From: Enterococcus rivorum
Lineage (GTDB): Bacteria; Bacillota; Bacilli; Lactobacillales; Enterococcaceae
NCBI RefSeq assembly: GCF_001742285.1
Contig: NZ_MIEK01000021.1
Span: 1 to 48,470 of the forward strand
DNA length: 48,470 nucleotides
Direction: 5' to 3'
The notes beneath the pieces were generated by a model. It was not told the origin of the DNA and made no database searches. It worked only from the letters and a program-made list of their open reading frames with translations. Positions 8,406-17,949 of the stretch are shown piece after piece. Positions within the stretch are counted from its first letter, which is position 1; each line of letters begins with the position of its first letter. A program made the translations under genes and the position numbers.

Positions 8406-9146
8406 TTAGTTTTTACCAGTATTTGGCTCATCATCTAAATTCCCTGAGACTTCTTCTATCACTCGATTCAAGCCATCAGCTAATTCTTTATTCATTTCTT
8501 TCATGTCCTTTGTTCCAGAAATGAAGGCCATATATAGATTTGAAACAGCCTCTTTTTGGTCAGCGGGAATCAGCCACTGCCCCTTTTCTTTTTCAAGTTT
8601 CAGTTTCAACTCAACTGGGTCACTACTAATCTTAATCGTTTTGACTTTATCTTCCAAAATGGATAACGTAGCATCCAACGTTTTTTGTTCACTCTGAGCA
8701 ATTTCAGGATTATCTAGTGCATCCTTTATTAACTGTCGCGTCATATCCAGCATGGTATTGACTAAATCTAGACCCGTCACGTAATAAGTAATGGTCGCAC
8801 CATTTTTCGTTTCATCAATTGTCACAACTTTATACTCTGCTTTTTCTTTGACTTGCTTTAATAGTTCATTCGTCAAAGCATTGGCTTGCTTTTTGGAGAT
8901 TTCAACACCTGTAGACGAGAGACTGTTAACAAAGTTTGTTTCAAAATCTTCACCGATTTTATCAAGTTCACTGGCAACTTTTTCTCCATCACGGAAACTT
9001 TTAACAAACTTCTCGTTGTCCTTTTTATACACTAAGCGATTCACAAATAGTTCCGCTACTTCTTCAGCCGGAATTGCTTTGGCTCCGCAGCTAGATAAAA
9101 AGAAGGTCAAAAAGACAAGTAACATCAGTCCTAGCTTTTTTTTCAT
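8406..9146 (-). CDS. Lipoprotein, DUF5105-like
   Basis: 246 residues. A lipoprotein signal (MKKKLGLMLLVFLTFFLSSC) puts the lipidated cysteine at position 20, so the protein is anchored on the outer face of the membrane. The remainder is charged and mixed helix/strand (EEVAELFVNRLVYKKDNEKFVKSF... EYKVVTIDETKNGATITYYVTGLD), like the DUF5105 lipoproteins of enterococci and other Firmicutes. Its function is unknown. The gene follows gluconokinase by 35 bases on the same strand, so they may be co-transcribed. The eight residues before the cysteine, FLTFFLSS, resemble the E. faecalis pheromone cPD1 (FLVMFLSG) at five positions. Confidence 0.75.
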   Translation of the reverse strand: MKKKLGLMLLVFLTFFLSSCGAKAIPAEEVAELFVNRLVYKKDNEKFVKSFRDGEKVASELDKIGEDFETNFVNSLSSTGVEISKKQANALTNELLKQVKEKAEYKVVTIDETKNGATITYYVTGLDLVNTMLDMTRQLIKDALDNPEIAQSEQKTLDATLSILEDKVKTIKISSDPVELKLKLEKEKGQWLIPADQKEAVSNLYMAFISGTKDMKEMNKELADGLNRVIEEVSGNLDDEPNTGKN

Positions 9147-9181
9147 CTACTTCCCTCCATTCTTTTAAGCCTCTTTAAAAT

Positions 9182-10714
9182 TTATCCTTCTACGTCTGCA
9201 CGCAATTTAGCTAACTGATGATAGCTTGCTGATAATTGTTGTTGCGTAGATAAAAATACTGGATACAGTCGTTGGTAGGCTTGTTGCGCGGACTCTAGTG
9301 GCTTTGTTTGTTTATGAATGACTGCATAATCTTCCGCTTCTTCAAAAGAGTTGATTTTCCCGATACTTTGCCAACCAATCAATACCGCTCCTAAAGCAGA
9401 AGCTTCAACACTTTCTGTAAAAGATAGCGAGTGTCCTAAAACATCTGTCATAATTTGGCAAAACACTTCCGAATCTGCAAAACCACCTGTTGCACGAACT
9501 TCTTTGACGGGTCCCCCTAATTCCTCTAGTTCTGTCAAAATTCGTTTAAAGTTTAAAGAAATCCCTTCAATCACAGCTCTCATCATCATTTCATCTGTAT
9601 GGTTTCGTTTCAAACCAATGAAACTTCCTGTCGCTTCCGCATCCCACAAGGGTGCACGTTCGCCTAATAAATAAGGGTGAAAAAGTAGTCCCTCTGACCC
9701 TGCCGGAACGTTCTTAACAATTTTCATTACTGCATCATAAGGATTTTCTCCTTGTTCTCGCGCTTGTTTTTGTACCTCTTTCAAGAAATTCCCACAAGCC
9801 CAATCAAAAATACCGGCACCGTTACTTGTTGCTCCACCTATCACCCAATGAGAATCATCCAACACACAGCAGAATGTTTCCCCTTGAGGATGAGTATACG
9901 GCTTATCAACAATATAACGCAAAGCTCCACTAGTTCCAACAGTCAATGTCGCTGTTCCTTGTTCTAACGCACCTAATCCTAAGTTAGATAATGGGCCATC
10001 TGCGCCACCTAGGATAAATACAGTTGAGTCACTTAGTCCTAACTTTTCGCGCCACCCATCCCGCATTTCTTTCATTTGATACGTTGGTAAAACTAATTTC
10101 GGCAACTGATCTTCTGTAATTGCTAATTTTTCTAACGCTGCTTGATCCCATTTCAATTCATGAATATTTAAAAATCCCGTCCCAGAAGCCGTACTGACAT
10201 CTGTCACATACTCTCCAAAAAACTGGTAAAAAATGTATTCTTTTATGCCAATAAATTTTGCAGCTTGCTGATAAATCGCTGGTTTTTCTGCTTGCATCCA
10301 GCGTATTTTTTGAAACGGGGTCATCGGATGCATAGGTAGTCCTGCCGCTTGATATAAAGCTTGTCCTTCAGCCGTTCCTTTCAGTTCTTCTGCAAATTTT
10401 TCTGCTCGATTATCCGCCCAAGTAATAGATCTTGTCAGGGGGTAATTGTTCTTGTCCATCACAACCAAACTATGCATTGCCGTAGAGAAAGAAATCAAAG
10501 AAATCTCAGCTGGTTTAACCTCTTCTGCTACTTTTGAAATACAAGTCACAACTGCTTCAAAAATTTCGTGAATATCTTGTTCTGCCATTCCTTCTTCTTC
10601 TTGAATTAAAGGATATCTTACATAAAAAGAAGCCTGAACTGTCCCATCTTCTTTAAATGCTACCGCTTTCGTTTGTGTCGTTCCCATATCTACGCCAATT
10701 GCAAATTTTTCCAT
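9182..10714 (-). CDS. gntK: Gluconokinase (FGGY carbohydrate kinase)
   Basis: 510 residues. It phosphorylates D-gluconate to 6-phosphogluconate, feeding the pentose phosphate pathway. The N-terminal phosphate-binding loop (IGVDMGTTQTKAVAF) and the C-terminal ATPase half (LTVGTSGALRY, FHPYLLGERAPLWD, RATGGFADSEVFCQI) are intact. The LTRSITWADNRA motif matches gluconokinases better than xylulo- or glycerol kinases. The frame extends upstream to 10801, but the first 29 residues do not resemble the family and the ATG at 10714 gives the standard N-terminus. No gluconate permease or gnt regulator is nearby, which is unusual. The lipoprotein gene lies immediately downstream. Confidence 0.85.
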   Translation of the reverse strand: MEKFAIGVDMGTTQTKAVAFKEDGTVQASFYVRYPLIQEEEGMAEQDIHEIFEAVVTCISKVAEEVKPAEISLISFSTAMHSLVVMDKNNYPLTRSITWADNRAEKFAEELKGTAEGQALYQAAGLPMHPMTPFQKIRWMQAEKPAIYQQAAKFIGIKEYIFYQFFGEYVTDVSTASGTGFLNIHELKWDQAALEKLAITEDQLPKLVLPTYQMKEMRDGWREKLGLSDSTVFILGGADGPLSNLGLGALEQGTATLTVGTSGALRYIVDKPYTHPQGETFCCVLDDSHWVIGGATSNGAGIFDWACGNFLKEVQKQAREQGENPYDAVMKIVKNVPAGSEGLLFHPYLLGERAPLWDAEATGSFIGLKRNHTDEMMMRAVIEGISLNFKRILTELEELGGPVKEVRATGGFADSEVFCQIMTDVLGHSLSFTESVEASALGAVLIGWQSIGKINSFEEAEDYAVIHKQTKPLESAQQAYQRLYPVFLSTQQQLSASYHQLAKLRADVEG

Positions 10715-10835
10715 CTTTCTGCCCCATTTCCATTCACTTCTCTCTTCTATTATTCCCAAAAGAAAAACAAATGTCCAGTTGAAATAAAAAATATTTTTCA
10801 TTCCTGCGTATTTTATTTACAAGGGGGTCTTAGCC

Positions 10836-11525
10836 ATGTACTTTGTTTATTTTATTTCTGGTTGCATTTGGGGATCATTTCTGTGCTTAGCGGCAGAAAG
10901 AGTCCCTAAACGACAATCTATTATTCAGCCACGCTCTCATTGTATTTTTTGCAAGAAAAAATTAGGCTTTTTGGAATTAATTCCCTTGTTTTCAATTATA
11001 TTATTGCGTTTTCGGTGTCTGCACTGTCAAACAAAGCTTCCTATTATTTATTTTGGAAGTGAATTGGTCAGTGGACTGCTATTTACAGCAGTCTTACCAA
11101 AAGAGCTATCTTTACAGACCTTCTATCAATTGGTACTTTTTCTTATGATGTTTCTTTTATCCTTAACAGACATCTACTATCTTCAAGTTGAACCAAAGTT
11201 TTTTTATCCACTTTTTTCAATTCTTTGCTTGATTCATTTTTATCTGGGCAAACCGTTTTACCTACTCCCTGCATTTCTTGTATTTATAACACTCATTTTG
11301 TTCAACAATATTTTACGGGATTCAATCGGTGGCGGCGATATTTTACTAATCAGTGCTTTGAGCCTACTTTTAGAAAGTGAACTAATTCTTCGCTTATTGC
11401 TTTTCGCTAGTAGTAGTGGTTTACTCTATTTACTATTCTCTACGTTTGTATTAAAGAAAAAAATTCTTCCACTTCCTTTTGTACCTTTTCTAGGTCTTGG
11501 CTTATTTTTTGTTCTTTTTTTCTGA
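10836..11525 (+). CDS. comC: Prepilin leader peptidase / methylase (A24 family)
   Basis: 229 residues with about seven hydrophobic segments. In Gram-positives this aspartic peptidase cuts the N-termini of ComG-type pseudopilins, and its partner domain may methylate them. It shows the N-terminal zinc-binding CxxC pairs (HCIFCKKK and RCLHCQTK) and both catalytic aspartates (LTDIYYLQVEPK and IGGGDILL). The start has aaggggg upstream. It stands alone, divergent from gntK and convergent with msrA, away from any comG operon, which is normal for comC. Only 22 bases separate its stop from that of msrA. Confidence 0.85.
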   Translation: MYFVYFISGCIWGSFLCLAAERVPKRQSIIQPRSHCIFCKKKLGFLELIPLFSIILLRFRCLHCQTKLPIIYFGSELVSGLLFTAVLPKELSLQTFYQLVLFLMMFLLSLTDIYYLQVEPKFFYPLFSILCLIHFYLGKPFYLLPAFLVFITLILFNNILRDSIGGGDILLISALSLLLESELILRLLLFASSSGLLYLLFSTFVLKKKILPLPFVPFLGLGLFFVLFF

Positions 11526-11547
11526 CCTCACAGCTGAAAGGGGATCA

Positions 11548-12078
11548 CTAATTTTTCCAATGATGACGGATAAATCCAGCTCGTCCTGAACCTTCACGGT
11601 AAAGTTTATAGTGCATACGATTCTTTTTATAGTAGTTTTGATGATACTCTTCTGCTGGATAGAAAGGCTGGGCAGGTTTGATTTGTGTGACTATCGGCTT
11701 GTCAAAACGACCACTTTCTTGTAAGGCTGCCTTTGACTTTTCGGCAATATCCTTTTGATCCTCATTAAAATAGAAGATAACTGGCCTATATGAATCCCCT
11801 CGGTCTGCAAATTGTCCTAGCGCATCTGTCGGATCTGTTTGTTGCCAATAAATTTCTACTAATTTCTCATAGGGCATAATGGTTGGGTCATAAGTAATTT
11901 CTACAGCTTCCGTATGTCCTGTCATCCCTGTCGTTACTTGCTCATAAGTCGGATTTTTGACATGTCCACCTGTATAACCTGAGACAACTGAAATAATGCC
12001 TGGTTGTGTGTCAAAGGGCTTTACCATACACCAAAAACAGCCACCAGCGAAAATTGCTTTCTCAACTTGTTTCTCCAT
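11548..12078 (-). CDS. msrA: Peptide methionine sulfoxide reductase A
   Basis: 176 residues, standard length. It reduces the S-epimer of methionine sulfoxide in proteins using thioredoxin. The active-site motif GGCFWCM gives catalytic Cys14. The conserved GYxGG (SGYTGGHV), [13 protein letters not shown] and the substrate pocket motif [11 protein letters not shown] follow in order. There is no fused MsrB domain. A ggag ribosome binding site precedes the ATG. The 5' leader carries a long structured repeat (12113-12438) whose first ~35 bases match the one before dps, another oxidative-stress gene. Confidence 0.93.
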   Translation of the reverse strand: MEKQVEKAIFAGGCFWCMVKPFDTQPGIISVVSGYTGGHVKNPTYEQVTTGMTGHTEAVEITYDPTIMPYEKLVEIYWQQTDPTDALGQFADRGDSYRPVIFYFNEDQKDIAEKSKAALQESGRFDKPIVTQIKPAQPFYPAEEYHQNYYKKNRMHYKLYREGSGRAGFIRHHWKN

Positions 12079-12112
12079 TGCTAAACTCTCCTCTCACTTC
12101 TTCTAGAGCCAT

Positions 12113-12438
12113 CTAGGAAACTCCACTCCGTTGTCATCACTACTTTTTCAAGGCTCTTGGGAAATATTTTCCGCCACTTTTTAATCACTCATTTTCCACT
12201 TCATCAAATGGTTTATGAAGCAAGAAAAACAACTGATTGTATTCAAAAATAGCGGAACTACTAGCTGTTGGTGCCAATAACCGTGTCAGAAAGCCAATGT
12301 GAATCACTTGGGTTTACTACTTATTTTTAGCCCAAGTTTGAAGCTTGGAAACTCTGAGACCTAACCTTTTGGCCCAGAGCGGTTCCACGATTTTCCACTG
12401 AGCCAACTGCTAGCAATAAAGCGACTATCGTTTCCTAA
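12113..12438 (-). repeat. Structured repeat A, long copy, upstream of msrA (interrupted by repeat B)
   Basis: It starts with the same ctaggaaactc end as the dps copy and finishes with the degenerate partner cgtttcctaa. Compared with the 111-bp copy it is about 326 bp. The extra length is mostly a second unit (12252-12423) with its own inverted ends, plus about 45 bases around 12150-12200. The stretch aactgattgta near 12231 also matches the short copy (aactgattgta near 8286), so the parts are collinear. Confidence 0.65.
12252..12423. repeat. Repeat B, nested in repeat A
   Basis: About 172 bp with inverted ends (ctagctgttgg and ccaactgctag) and an internal palindrome around cccaagtttgaagcttgg. 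It is collinear and clearly similar to 33296-33462, sharing gcggaactactagc, gttggtgcc, aagcttgg and several other blocks. No coding potential. It resembles a small mobile palindromic element. Confidence 0.65.
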
Positions 12439-12493
12439 TTCTTCCTTTATAATAAAAGGTTTCCGCCATTATTAAAACTATTTACACTTATAT

Positions 12494-12501
12494 GCTAAAA
12501 C
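12494..12501. repeat. Left 8-bp target duplication of the ISL3 element
   Basis: The octamer gctaaaac directly abuts the left terminal repeat and is repeated exactly at 14019-14026 after the right terminal repeat. Eight-base duplications are typical of ISL3-family transposition. Confidence 0.95.
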
Positions 12502-12517
12502 GGCTCTATAATATCTA

Positions 12518-12549
12518 GTGTTGGTGACAGATGTCGCCAGCACTTTTTT
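12518..12549 (+). terminator. IS-borne terminator in the left end of the ISL3 element
   Basis: A ten-pair stem (12518-12527 with 12534-12543, two G-U pairs) is followed by six T. It lies upstream of the transposase gene and reads in its direction, so it would block transcription entering from outside. This is a known way for insertion sequences to stay quiet. Confidence 0.7.
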
Positions 12550-12623
12550 GTATAAAAAAAGACAGACACCTTCAAATCCTGTAGAATAAAGTCGACGAAA
12601 ACCAATCTAAAGGAGTAATGAAG

Positions 12624-13943
12624 ATGTCTCTCTCAAATCTTATCAAAGAAACCCTCGATATTCTAGACCTAAACCTTATTTTTACTGAAAATTGTTTGAC
12701 CCATGAGAAAATAGGCAATCATATTTGTAAAGTGTATAGCGGTACTCTGACGTATTTTCCTGAAAAATGTCTCCATTGCCAACAAGAAAATGACCAAACA
12801 ATTATTAAATACGGATGGAAAAAGGTCATGGTCTTGGTCAATGATGTCAGTGAATACAAGACCTATGTCCGCATCAAGAAACAAAAATTCCTATGTAAAA
12901 GCTGTAATAGAAGCTTCCTTGCGGAATCAACCTTGACCGAACGCCATTGTACGATTGCGCGTCGTGTCAAGCTCTCCATTGCAGAGAAACTGAAAGAAAA
13001 TACTTCTATGACAGGGATTGCTCGTGCCAAACATGTCTCTACAACCACTATTTATCGGGTGTTAAAGAACTTCTATACCCCTCTTTCTCAGAAGAAAAAG
13101 ACCTTACCGACCGTTCTTTGTTTTGATGAATTTAAGTCTGTGAAAGAAAGTTCTGGGGCGATGAGCTTTGTTTTTATGGATGGACAAACCAAAGAATTAC
13201 TGGACATTGTAGAGAATCGAAAACTAAACTCTTTGAAAAAATACTTTTATTCCTATGCTTATAAAACAAGAGCCGCCGTTCAATATATTGTCATTGACAT
13301 GTACAAGCCTTACGTCACTCTTGTAAAAAAGCTTTTTCCCAATGCAAAATTGATCATTGATCGTTTCCATATTGTTCAACATATCGGACGTACCTTTCTG
13401 ACGCACCGAATCCAACAGATGAATCAGCTGAATCGAAAAAATTATCAAGAAGAGCAACAATACAAGCATTTAAAGAAGTATTGGAAATTGCTTCAGAAAA
13501 ATGCTTGGCATTTAGAGCATAAAAAACAGGTTTGGCATCCTAGTTTTAGGGCGCATTTGACTGAATCAGAAGTCGTTGACCGCTTGCTTTCCTATAGCCC
13601 AGAACTCAAGCAAGGATATGGTGTCTACCAAGATTTTCTAGCAGCGGTTCGGATGAAAGATTCTCACTGGTTTCAAGAGCTTTTAAAACAAAACTATTCT
13701 CATCTACCAGAGAAATATGCGACAACCATTCAGACATTTAAACAGTATCAAGAAGGCATTTTAAACGCACTTGAACAGCCATATTCTAACGGTTCCTTAG
13801 AGTGTTTGAACAACCACATTAAAGTATTGAAACGAAATGCGTATGGCTTTAGAAGCTTCTATAACTTCAAACTGAGAATTCTATTAACCCTAGGAACCAC
13901 CCTTTTCAATCCCATGAAAAAGAACAAGCCTGCAGAAAAATAA
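12624..13943 (+). CDS. ISL3-family transposase
   Basis: 439 residues, usual for the family. It cuts and joins the element ends. The N-terminus has a zinc-finger pattern (CLHCQQEND...CKSCNRSF) and a helix-turn-helix (TSMTGIARAKHVSTTTIYRVLKNF). The catalytic triad is readable: Asp in VLCFDEFKS, Asp in IVIDMYKPY, Glu in GSLECLNNHIKVLKR. The ATG at 12624 is preferred to that at 12618 because the aaaggag site is eight bases away. The gene appears intact, and an inverted repeat (13921-13937 with 13948-13964) spans its stop codon. It is similar to transposases of many enterococcal and streptococcal ISL3 elements. Exact IS name not assigned. Confidence 0.95.
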   Translation: MSLSNLIKETLDILDLNLIFTENCLTHEKIGNHICKVYSGTLTYFPEKCLHCQQENDQTIIKYGWKKVMVLVNDVSEYKTYVRIKKQKFLCKSCNRSFLAESTLTERHCTIARRVKLSIAEKLKENTSMTGIARAKHVSTTTIYRVLKNFYTPLSQKKKTLPTVLCFDEFKSVKESSGAMSFVFMDGQTKELLDIVENRKLNSLKKYFYSYAYKTRAAVQYIVIDMYKPYVTLVKKLFPNAKLIIDRFHIVQHIGRTFLTHRIQQMNQLNRKNYQEEQQYKHLKKYWKLLQKNAWHLEHKKQVWHPSFRAHLTESEVVDRLLSYSPELKQGYGVYQDFLAAVRMKDSHWFQELLKQNYSHLPEKYATTIQTFKQYQEGILNALEQPYSNGSLECLNNHIKVLKRNAYGFRSFYNFKLRILLTLGTTLFNPMKKNKPAEK

Positions 13944-14018
13944 TCTCTTCTGCATACTTGTTCTTCCTTGACACTATTCTATTGATTTTTCTTTACCAAC
14001 ACTAGTTGACAATGAGCC

Positions 14019-14026
14019 GCTAAAAC
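14019..14026. repeat. Right 8-bp target duplication of the ISL3 element
   Basis: Exact copy of the octamer gctaaaac at 12494-12501. It also forms the T-rich tail of the rpoC terminator on the minus strand (gttttagc). Confidence 0.95.
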
Positions 14027-14054
14027 CCACCTAAGCTTTATAGGCTCAGGTGGG
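14026..14054 (-). terminator. rpoC terminator
   Basis: Arms cccacct (14026-14032) and aggtggg (14048-14054), with some further pairing inside (agc/gct). On the minus strand the stem is followed only by ttttagc and then IS sequence, so the natural T tract has been cut short or replaced at the insertion point. Confidence 0.8.
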
Positions 14055-14066
14055 TTTCTAAAAAAT

Positions 14067-17000
14067 TTATTTATTCAATTCATTTAATGCATCTTCAGCG
14101 GCCATTTGAGCTTCAATGTCAGAAATACTATAAACATTTTCGCTTGCTACGCCAACTTCTTTTGGTTCCATGTTACGGTAACGAGCCATACCCGTTCCAG
14201 CAGGAATAATCTTACCGATGATAACATTTTCTTTCAATCCAAGTAATGGATCTTTCTTACCGCGAATCGCAGCATCTGTTAACACACGAGTGGTTTCCTG
14301 GAAGGAAGCAGCAGACAAGAAACTGTTTGTTTCTAGTGAAGCTTTTGTAATACCTAACAATACTGGACGGCTTGTAGCAGGTGTTCCACCAGCAACTAAT
14401 GTATCATAGTTACGATCTGAGAATTCTGCAATATCAAGCAATGTACCTGGTAAAATTTCGCTATCACCTGGGTCCATAACACGAACTTTACGAAGCATTT
14501 GGCGAACCATTACTTCAATATGCTTATCACCAATTTCTACCCCTTGCATACGGTAAACGCGTTGTACTTCACGTAACAAGTAGTTCTCTACAGAAAGAAC
14601 ATCACGTACTTGTAGCAACTGTTTTGGATCAATTGATCCTTCTGTTAAAGGTGCACCACGATGAATCGTGTCTCCCTCAGCAACTTTCATACGAGCTGTA
14701 TAAGGAACTGTGTAAGTACGAGTATCAGTTTTCCCTTTAATCGTTACTTCTTTTTGACGTGTCGCAGGATCTTCAGAGATATCAATGACTTCACCTGTTA
14801 CTTCCGTAATAACTGCTTGTCCTTTCGGATTACGTGCCTCAAAAATTTCTTGGACACGGGGTAGACCTTGAGTAATATCATCTCCGGCAACCCCACCCGT
14901 ATGGAAAGTACGCATCGTCAACTGTGTTCCTGGCTCTCCGATTGATTGAGCGGCAATTGTTCCAACTGCTTCCCCAACCTCAACGCCAGATCCGGTTGCT
15001 AAGTTACGTCCATAACAATGTTTACATACGCCATGTTTCGTATTACATGTGAATACGGAACGAATGGTTACTGTTTCAATACCCGCATCAATGATTTCTT
15101 TCGCAATATCTTCAGAAATTAATTGATCGTCACCAATAATCATTGCTCCTGTTTCAGGATGGATGACTGATTTTCTTGTGTAACGGCCAATTAAACGCTC
15201 TTCAAGAGGTTCGATAATTTCATTTCCTTCACGAATTGATTGGATTTCTAAACCACGATCCGTTCCACAATCGTCTTCACGAATGATCACATCTTGGGCA
15301 ACGTCAACTAAACGACGAGTCAAGTATCCTGAATCGGCTGTCTTCAAGGCTGTATCGGTCATTCCTTTACGAGCTCCATGGGTAGAGATAAACATCTCTA
15401 AGACAGATAGTCCTTCACGGAAGTTAGAAATGATTGGTAACTCCATGATACGTCCGTTCGGAGCAGCCATCAATCCACGCATTCCAGCAAGCTGAGTAAA
15501 GTTGGAAATATTACCACGGGCTCCTGAATCTGACATCATGAAGATTGGATTTTTGGCATCCATACTTTCAATCAGTTTTTGTTGGATATCATCTTTCGCT
15601 GCATTCCAAACTGCAATAACACGTTCATAACGTTCGTCGTCTGTAATCAAACCACGACGGAATTGTTTCGTAATATTTTCTACTTGTTTGTGGGCTTCAT
15701 CAATGATTTCTTGTTTTTCATGTAAAACCATGATATCCGCAATCCCTACTGTCATACCTGCATGAGTAGAATGCTTATAACCTAAGTCTTTCATCCGGTC
15801 AAGCATTTTAGACGTTTCTGTAATCTTGAATCGTTTAAATACTTCCGCAATGATATTTCCTAAGTTTTTCTTCTTGAATGGTAGGACTAATTCTTGCTCT
15901 TTAATATGAGCCGGAATGTCTGTACCAGCTTCAACAAAATATTGATCTGGTGTTTGCACCGTCAAGTTATAGTCTGTTGGTTCATTCAAATATGGGAACT
16001 CAATCGGCATGATTTCATTAAAGATAATCTTACCAACAGTCGTAATTAAAATACGTTCTTTTTGCCAATCTGTAAATGGTTTGTCTCCAAGTAAGGTTGT
16101 TTGGACACCGATACGAGAATGTAAATGCACATAGCCATTACGCCATGCCAATACAGCTTCATTCATATCGCGGAAAATCATTCCTTCGCCTTCACGACCC
16201 TCTTCTTCCATCGTTAAGTAATAGTTTCCTAAGACCATATCCTGAGAAGGAGTAACAACTGGTTTACCATCTTTTGGATTCAAAATGTTTTGAGCCGCAA
16301 GCATTAACATACGTGCTTCTGCTTGAGCTTCTTCATTCAACGGTACATGGACCGCCATTTGGTCTCCATCGAAATCGGCATTGTAGGCTTCACAAACTAA
16401 TGGGTGAAGACGAATCGCACGACCTTCAACTAATACAGGCTCAAACGCTTGAATCCCTAATCTATGCAATGTCGGTGCTCTATTCAATAGAACTGGATGC
16501 TCTTGAATCACTTCTTCTAAAATATCCCAAACTTCGTCTTCGCCACGTTCAATTTTACGTTTCGCATTTTTAATGTTTGTTGCGATTTCACGTTGAACCA
16601 GTTCACGCATAACGAATGGTTTAAATAATTCAATGGCCATTTCTTTCGGAAGTCCACATTGGAACATCTTCAAGTTTGGTCCTACTACGATAACCGAACG
16701 ACCAGAATAGTCAACACGTTTACCGAGTAAGTTTTGACGGAAACGACCTTGTTTCCCTTTTAACATATGAGAAAGAGATTTCAACGGACGGTTACCTGGT
16801 CCAGTAACTGGACGGCCACGACGACCATTATCAATCAACGCATCAACAGCTTCTTGCAACATACGTTTTTCATTCTGAACAATAATATTTGGCGCATTTA
16901 AATCTAATAAACGTTTCAAACGATTGTTACGGTTGATTACTCGACGATACAAGTCATTTAAATCACTTGTCGCAAAACGTCCACCCTCTAATTGAACCAT

Positions 17001-17720
17001 TGGGCGTAAATCTGGTGGAATAACAGGAATAACATCCATAACCATCCAGCTTGGTTGGTTTCCAGAAGCACGGAAGGCTTCTAAAATATCCAAACGACGG
17101 ATTGCTCTGGTTCTTTTTTGTCCTTGTGCTGTTTTTAAATCTTCTTTTAAGCCAGCAACTTCGCCATCTAAATCAACATTATCTAACAATTGTTTCACCG
17201 CTTCTGCACCCATAGCTGCAGTAAATCCTTGACCATATTGGTCGCGTTTTTCACGGTATTCACGTTCTGTTAATAATTGTTTCTTTTCTAACGACGTGTC
17301 CCCTGCTTCAATCACAACATAAGAAGCAAAGTAGATAATTTCTTCCAGTGCACGAGGACTCATGTCTAAAACAAGTCCCATACGTGATGGAATGCCTTTG
17401 AAGTACCAGATATGTGATACAGGAGCTGCTAACTCGATATGTCCCATGCGTTCACGACGAACTTTAGAACGAGTCACTTCCACCCCACAACGGTCACAAA
17501 CAATGCCTTTATAACGGATACGTTTGTATTTTCCACAAGCACATTCCCAGTCTTTTGTTGGGCCAAAAATGCGTTCACAGAACAAACCTTCACGTTCAGG
17601 TTTTAACGTACGATAGTTAATCGTTTCGGGTTTTTTCACTTCACCGTAAGACCAACTTCTGATCTTTTCTGGAGAAGCTAAACCTATTTGCATACTTTCG
17701 AATTTATTTACATCGATCAA
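14067..17720 (-). CDS. rpoC: RNA polymerase beta' subunit
   Basis: 1217 residues, full length. It forms the catalytic clamp half of RNA polymerase with RpoB. The N-terminal zinc finger ([23 protein letters not shown]), the absolutely conserved metal-binding NADFDGDQM, the lid/rudder region, the trigger-loop region ([25 protein letters not shown]) and the second zinc site ([13 protein letters not shown]) are all present. The start is a TTG (IDVNKFESM follows, as in other Firmicutes) with ggaggg upstream. It lies 229 bases after rpoB on the same strand, the usual rpoBC operon. Its terminator abuts an ISL3 element. Confidence 0.99.
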   Translation of the reverse strand: MIDVNKFESMQIGLASPEKIRSWSYGEVKKPETINYRTLKPEREGLFCERIFGPTKDWECACGKYKRIRYKGIVCDRCGVEVTRSKVRRERMGHIELAAPVSHIWYFKGIPSRMGLVLDMSPRALEEIIYFASYVVIEAGDTSLEKKQLLTEREYREKRDQYGQGFTAAMGAEAVKQLLDNVDLDGEVAGLKEDLKTAQGQKRTRAIRRLDILEAFRASGNQPSWMVMDVIPVIPPDLRPMVQLEGGRFATSDLNDLYRRVINRNNRLKRLLDLNAPNIIVQNEKRMLQEAVDALIDNGRRGRPVTGPGNRPLKSLSHMLKGKQGRFRQNLLGKRVDYSGRSVIVVGPNLKMFQCGLPKEMAIELFKPFVMRELVQREIATNIKNAKRKIERGEDEVWDILEEVIQEHPVLLNRAPTLHRLGIQAFEPVLVEGRAIRLHPLVCEAYNADFDGDQMAVHVPLNEEAQAEARMLMLAAQNILNPKDGKPVVTPSQDMVLGNYYLTMEEEGREGEGMIFRDMNEAVLAWRNGYVHLHSRIGVQTTLLGDKPFTDWQKERILITTVGKIIFNEIMPIEFPYLNEPTDYNLTVQTPDQYFVEAGTDIPAHIKEQELVLPFKKKNLGNIIAEVFKRFKITETSKMLDRMKDLGYKHSTHAGMTVGIADIMVLHEKQEIIDEAHKQVENITKQFRRGLITDDERYERVIAVWNAAKDDIQQKLIESMDAKNPIFMMSDSGARGNISNFTQLAGMRGLMAAPNGRIMELPIISNFREGLSVLEMFISTHGARKGMTDTALKTADSGYLTRRLVDVAQDVIIREDDCGTDRGLEIQSIREGNEIIEPLEERLIGRYTRKSVIHPETGAMIIGDDQLISEDIAKEIIDAGIETVTIRSVFTCNTKHGVCKHCYGRNLATGSGVEVGEAVGTIAAQSIGEPGTQLTMRTFHTGGVAGDDITQGLPRVQEIFEARNPKGQAVITEVTGEVIDISEDPATRQKEVTIKGKTDTRTYTVPYTARMKVAEGDTIHRGAPLTEGSIDPKQLLQVRDVLSVENYLLREVQRVYRMQGVEIGDKHIEVMVRQMLRKVRVMDPGDSEILPGTLLDIAEFSDRNYDTLVAGGTPATSRPVLLGITKASLETNSFLSAASFQETTRVLTDAAIRGKKDPLLGLKENVIIGKIIPAGTGMARYRNMEPKEVGVASENVYSISDIEAQMAAEDALNELNK

Positions 17721-17949
17721 AAGGGATTCCCTCCATTTCTTGATAAGAAAAGCTACGTAGGATCAACTACAAAGCTAGACAACTTCTACTGAGATTGATG
17801 CTATTAAATGACTAAGCTTTCAAGCCAAATTGAGGGAAGAAAGAATTTGTCTGTTTAGACAAATAACTTTCTAACCTAATTTAAAATCTGAAACTTTTTC
17901 AAAAAACTGCCAATTCTCTGGTAGAGCTAATGAACTTCTATTTAAACAA

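Larger units (their letters stand above)
12502..14018 (+). mobile_element. Complete ISL3-family insertion sequence (1517 bp)
   Basis: Bounded by 24-base imperfect inverted repeats, ggctctataatatctagtgt... at 12502-12525 and its partner at 13995-14018. Both begin ggctc, and the inner 11 bases (tagtgttggt and flank) match. Flanking octamers are identical, so this is an intact insertion. It encodes one transposase. It sits just beyond the rpoC terminator stem, and the target octamer is part of that terminator's T-rich tail. Confidence 0.95.

Noticed and set aside
12113-12438. CRISPR array or tRNA-like structure
   Set aside because: The repeats are palindromic and nested but not regularly spaced with unique spacers, and no cloverleaf or anticodon arm can be drawn.
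16274-16573. 99-codon and similar antisense ORFs over rpoC and rpoB (for example 19356-19691)
   Set aside because: Antisense shadows of two highly conserved genes, with no start signals or known family.
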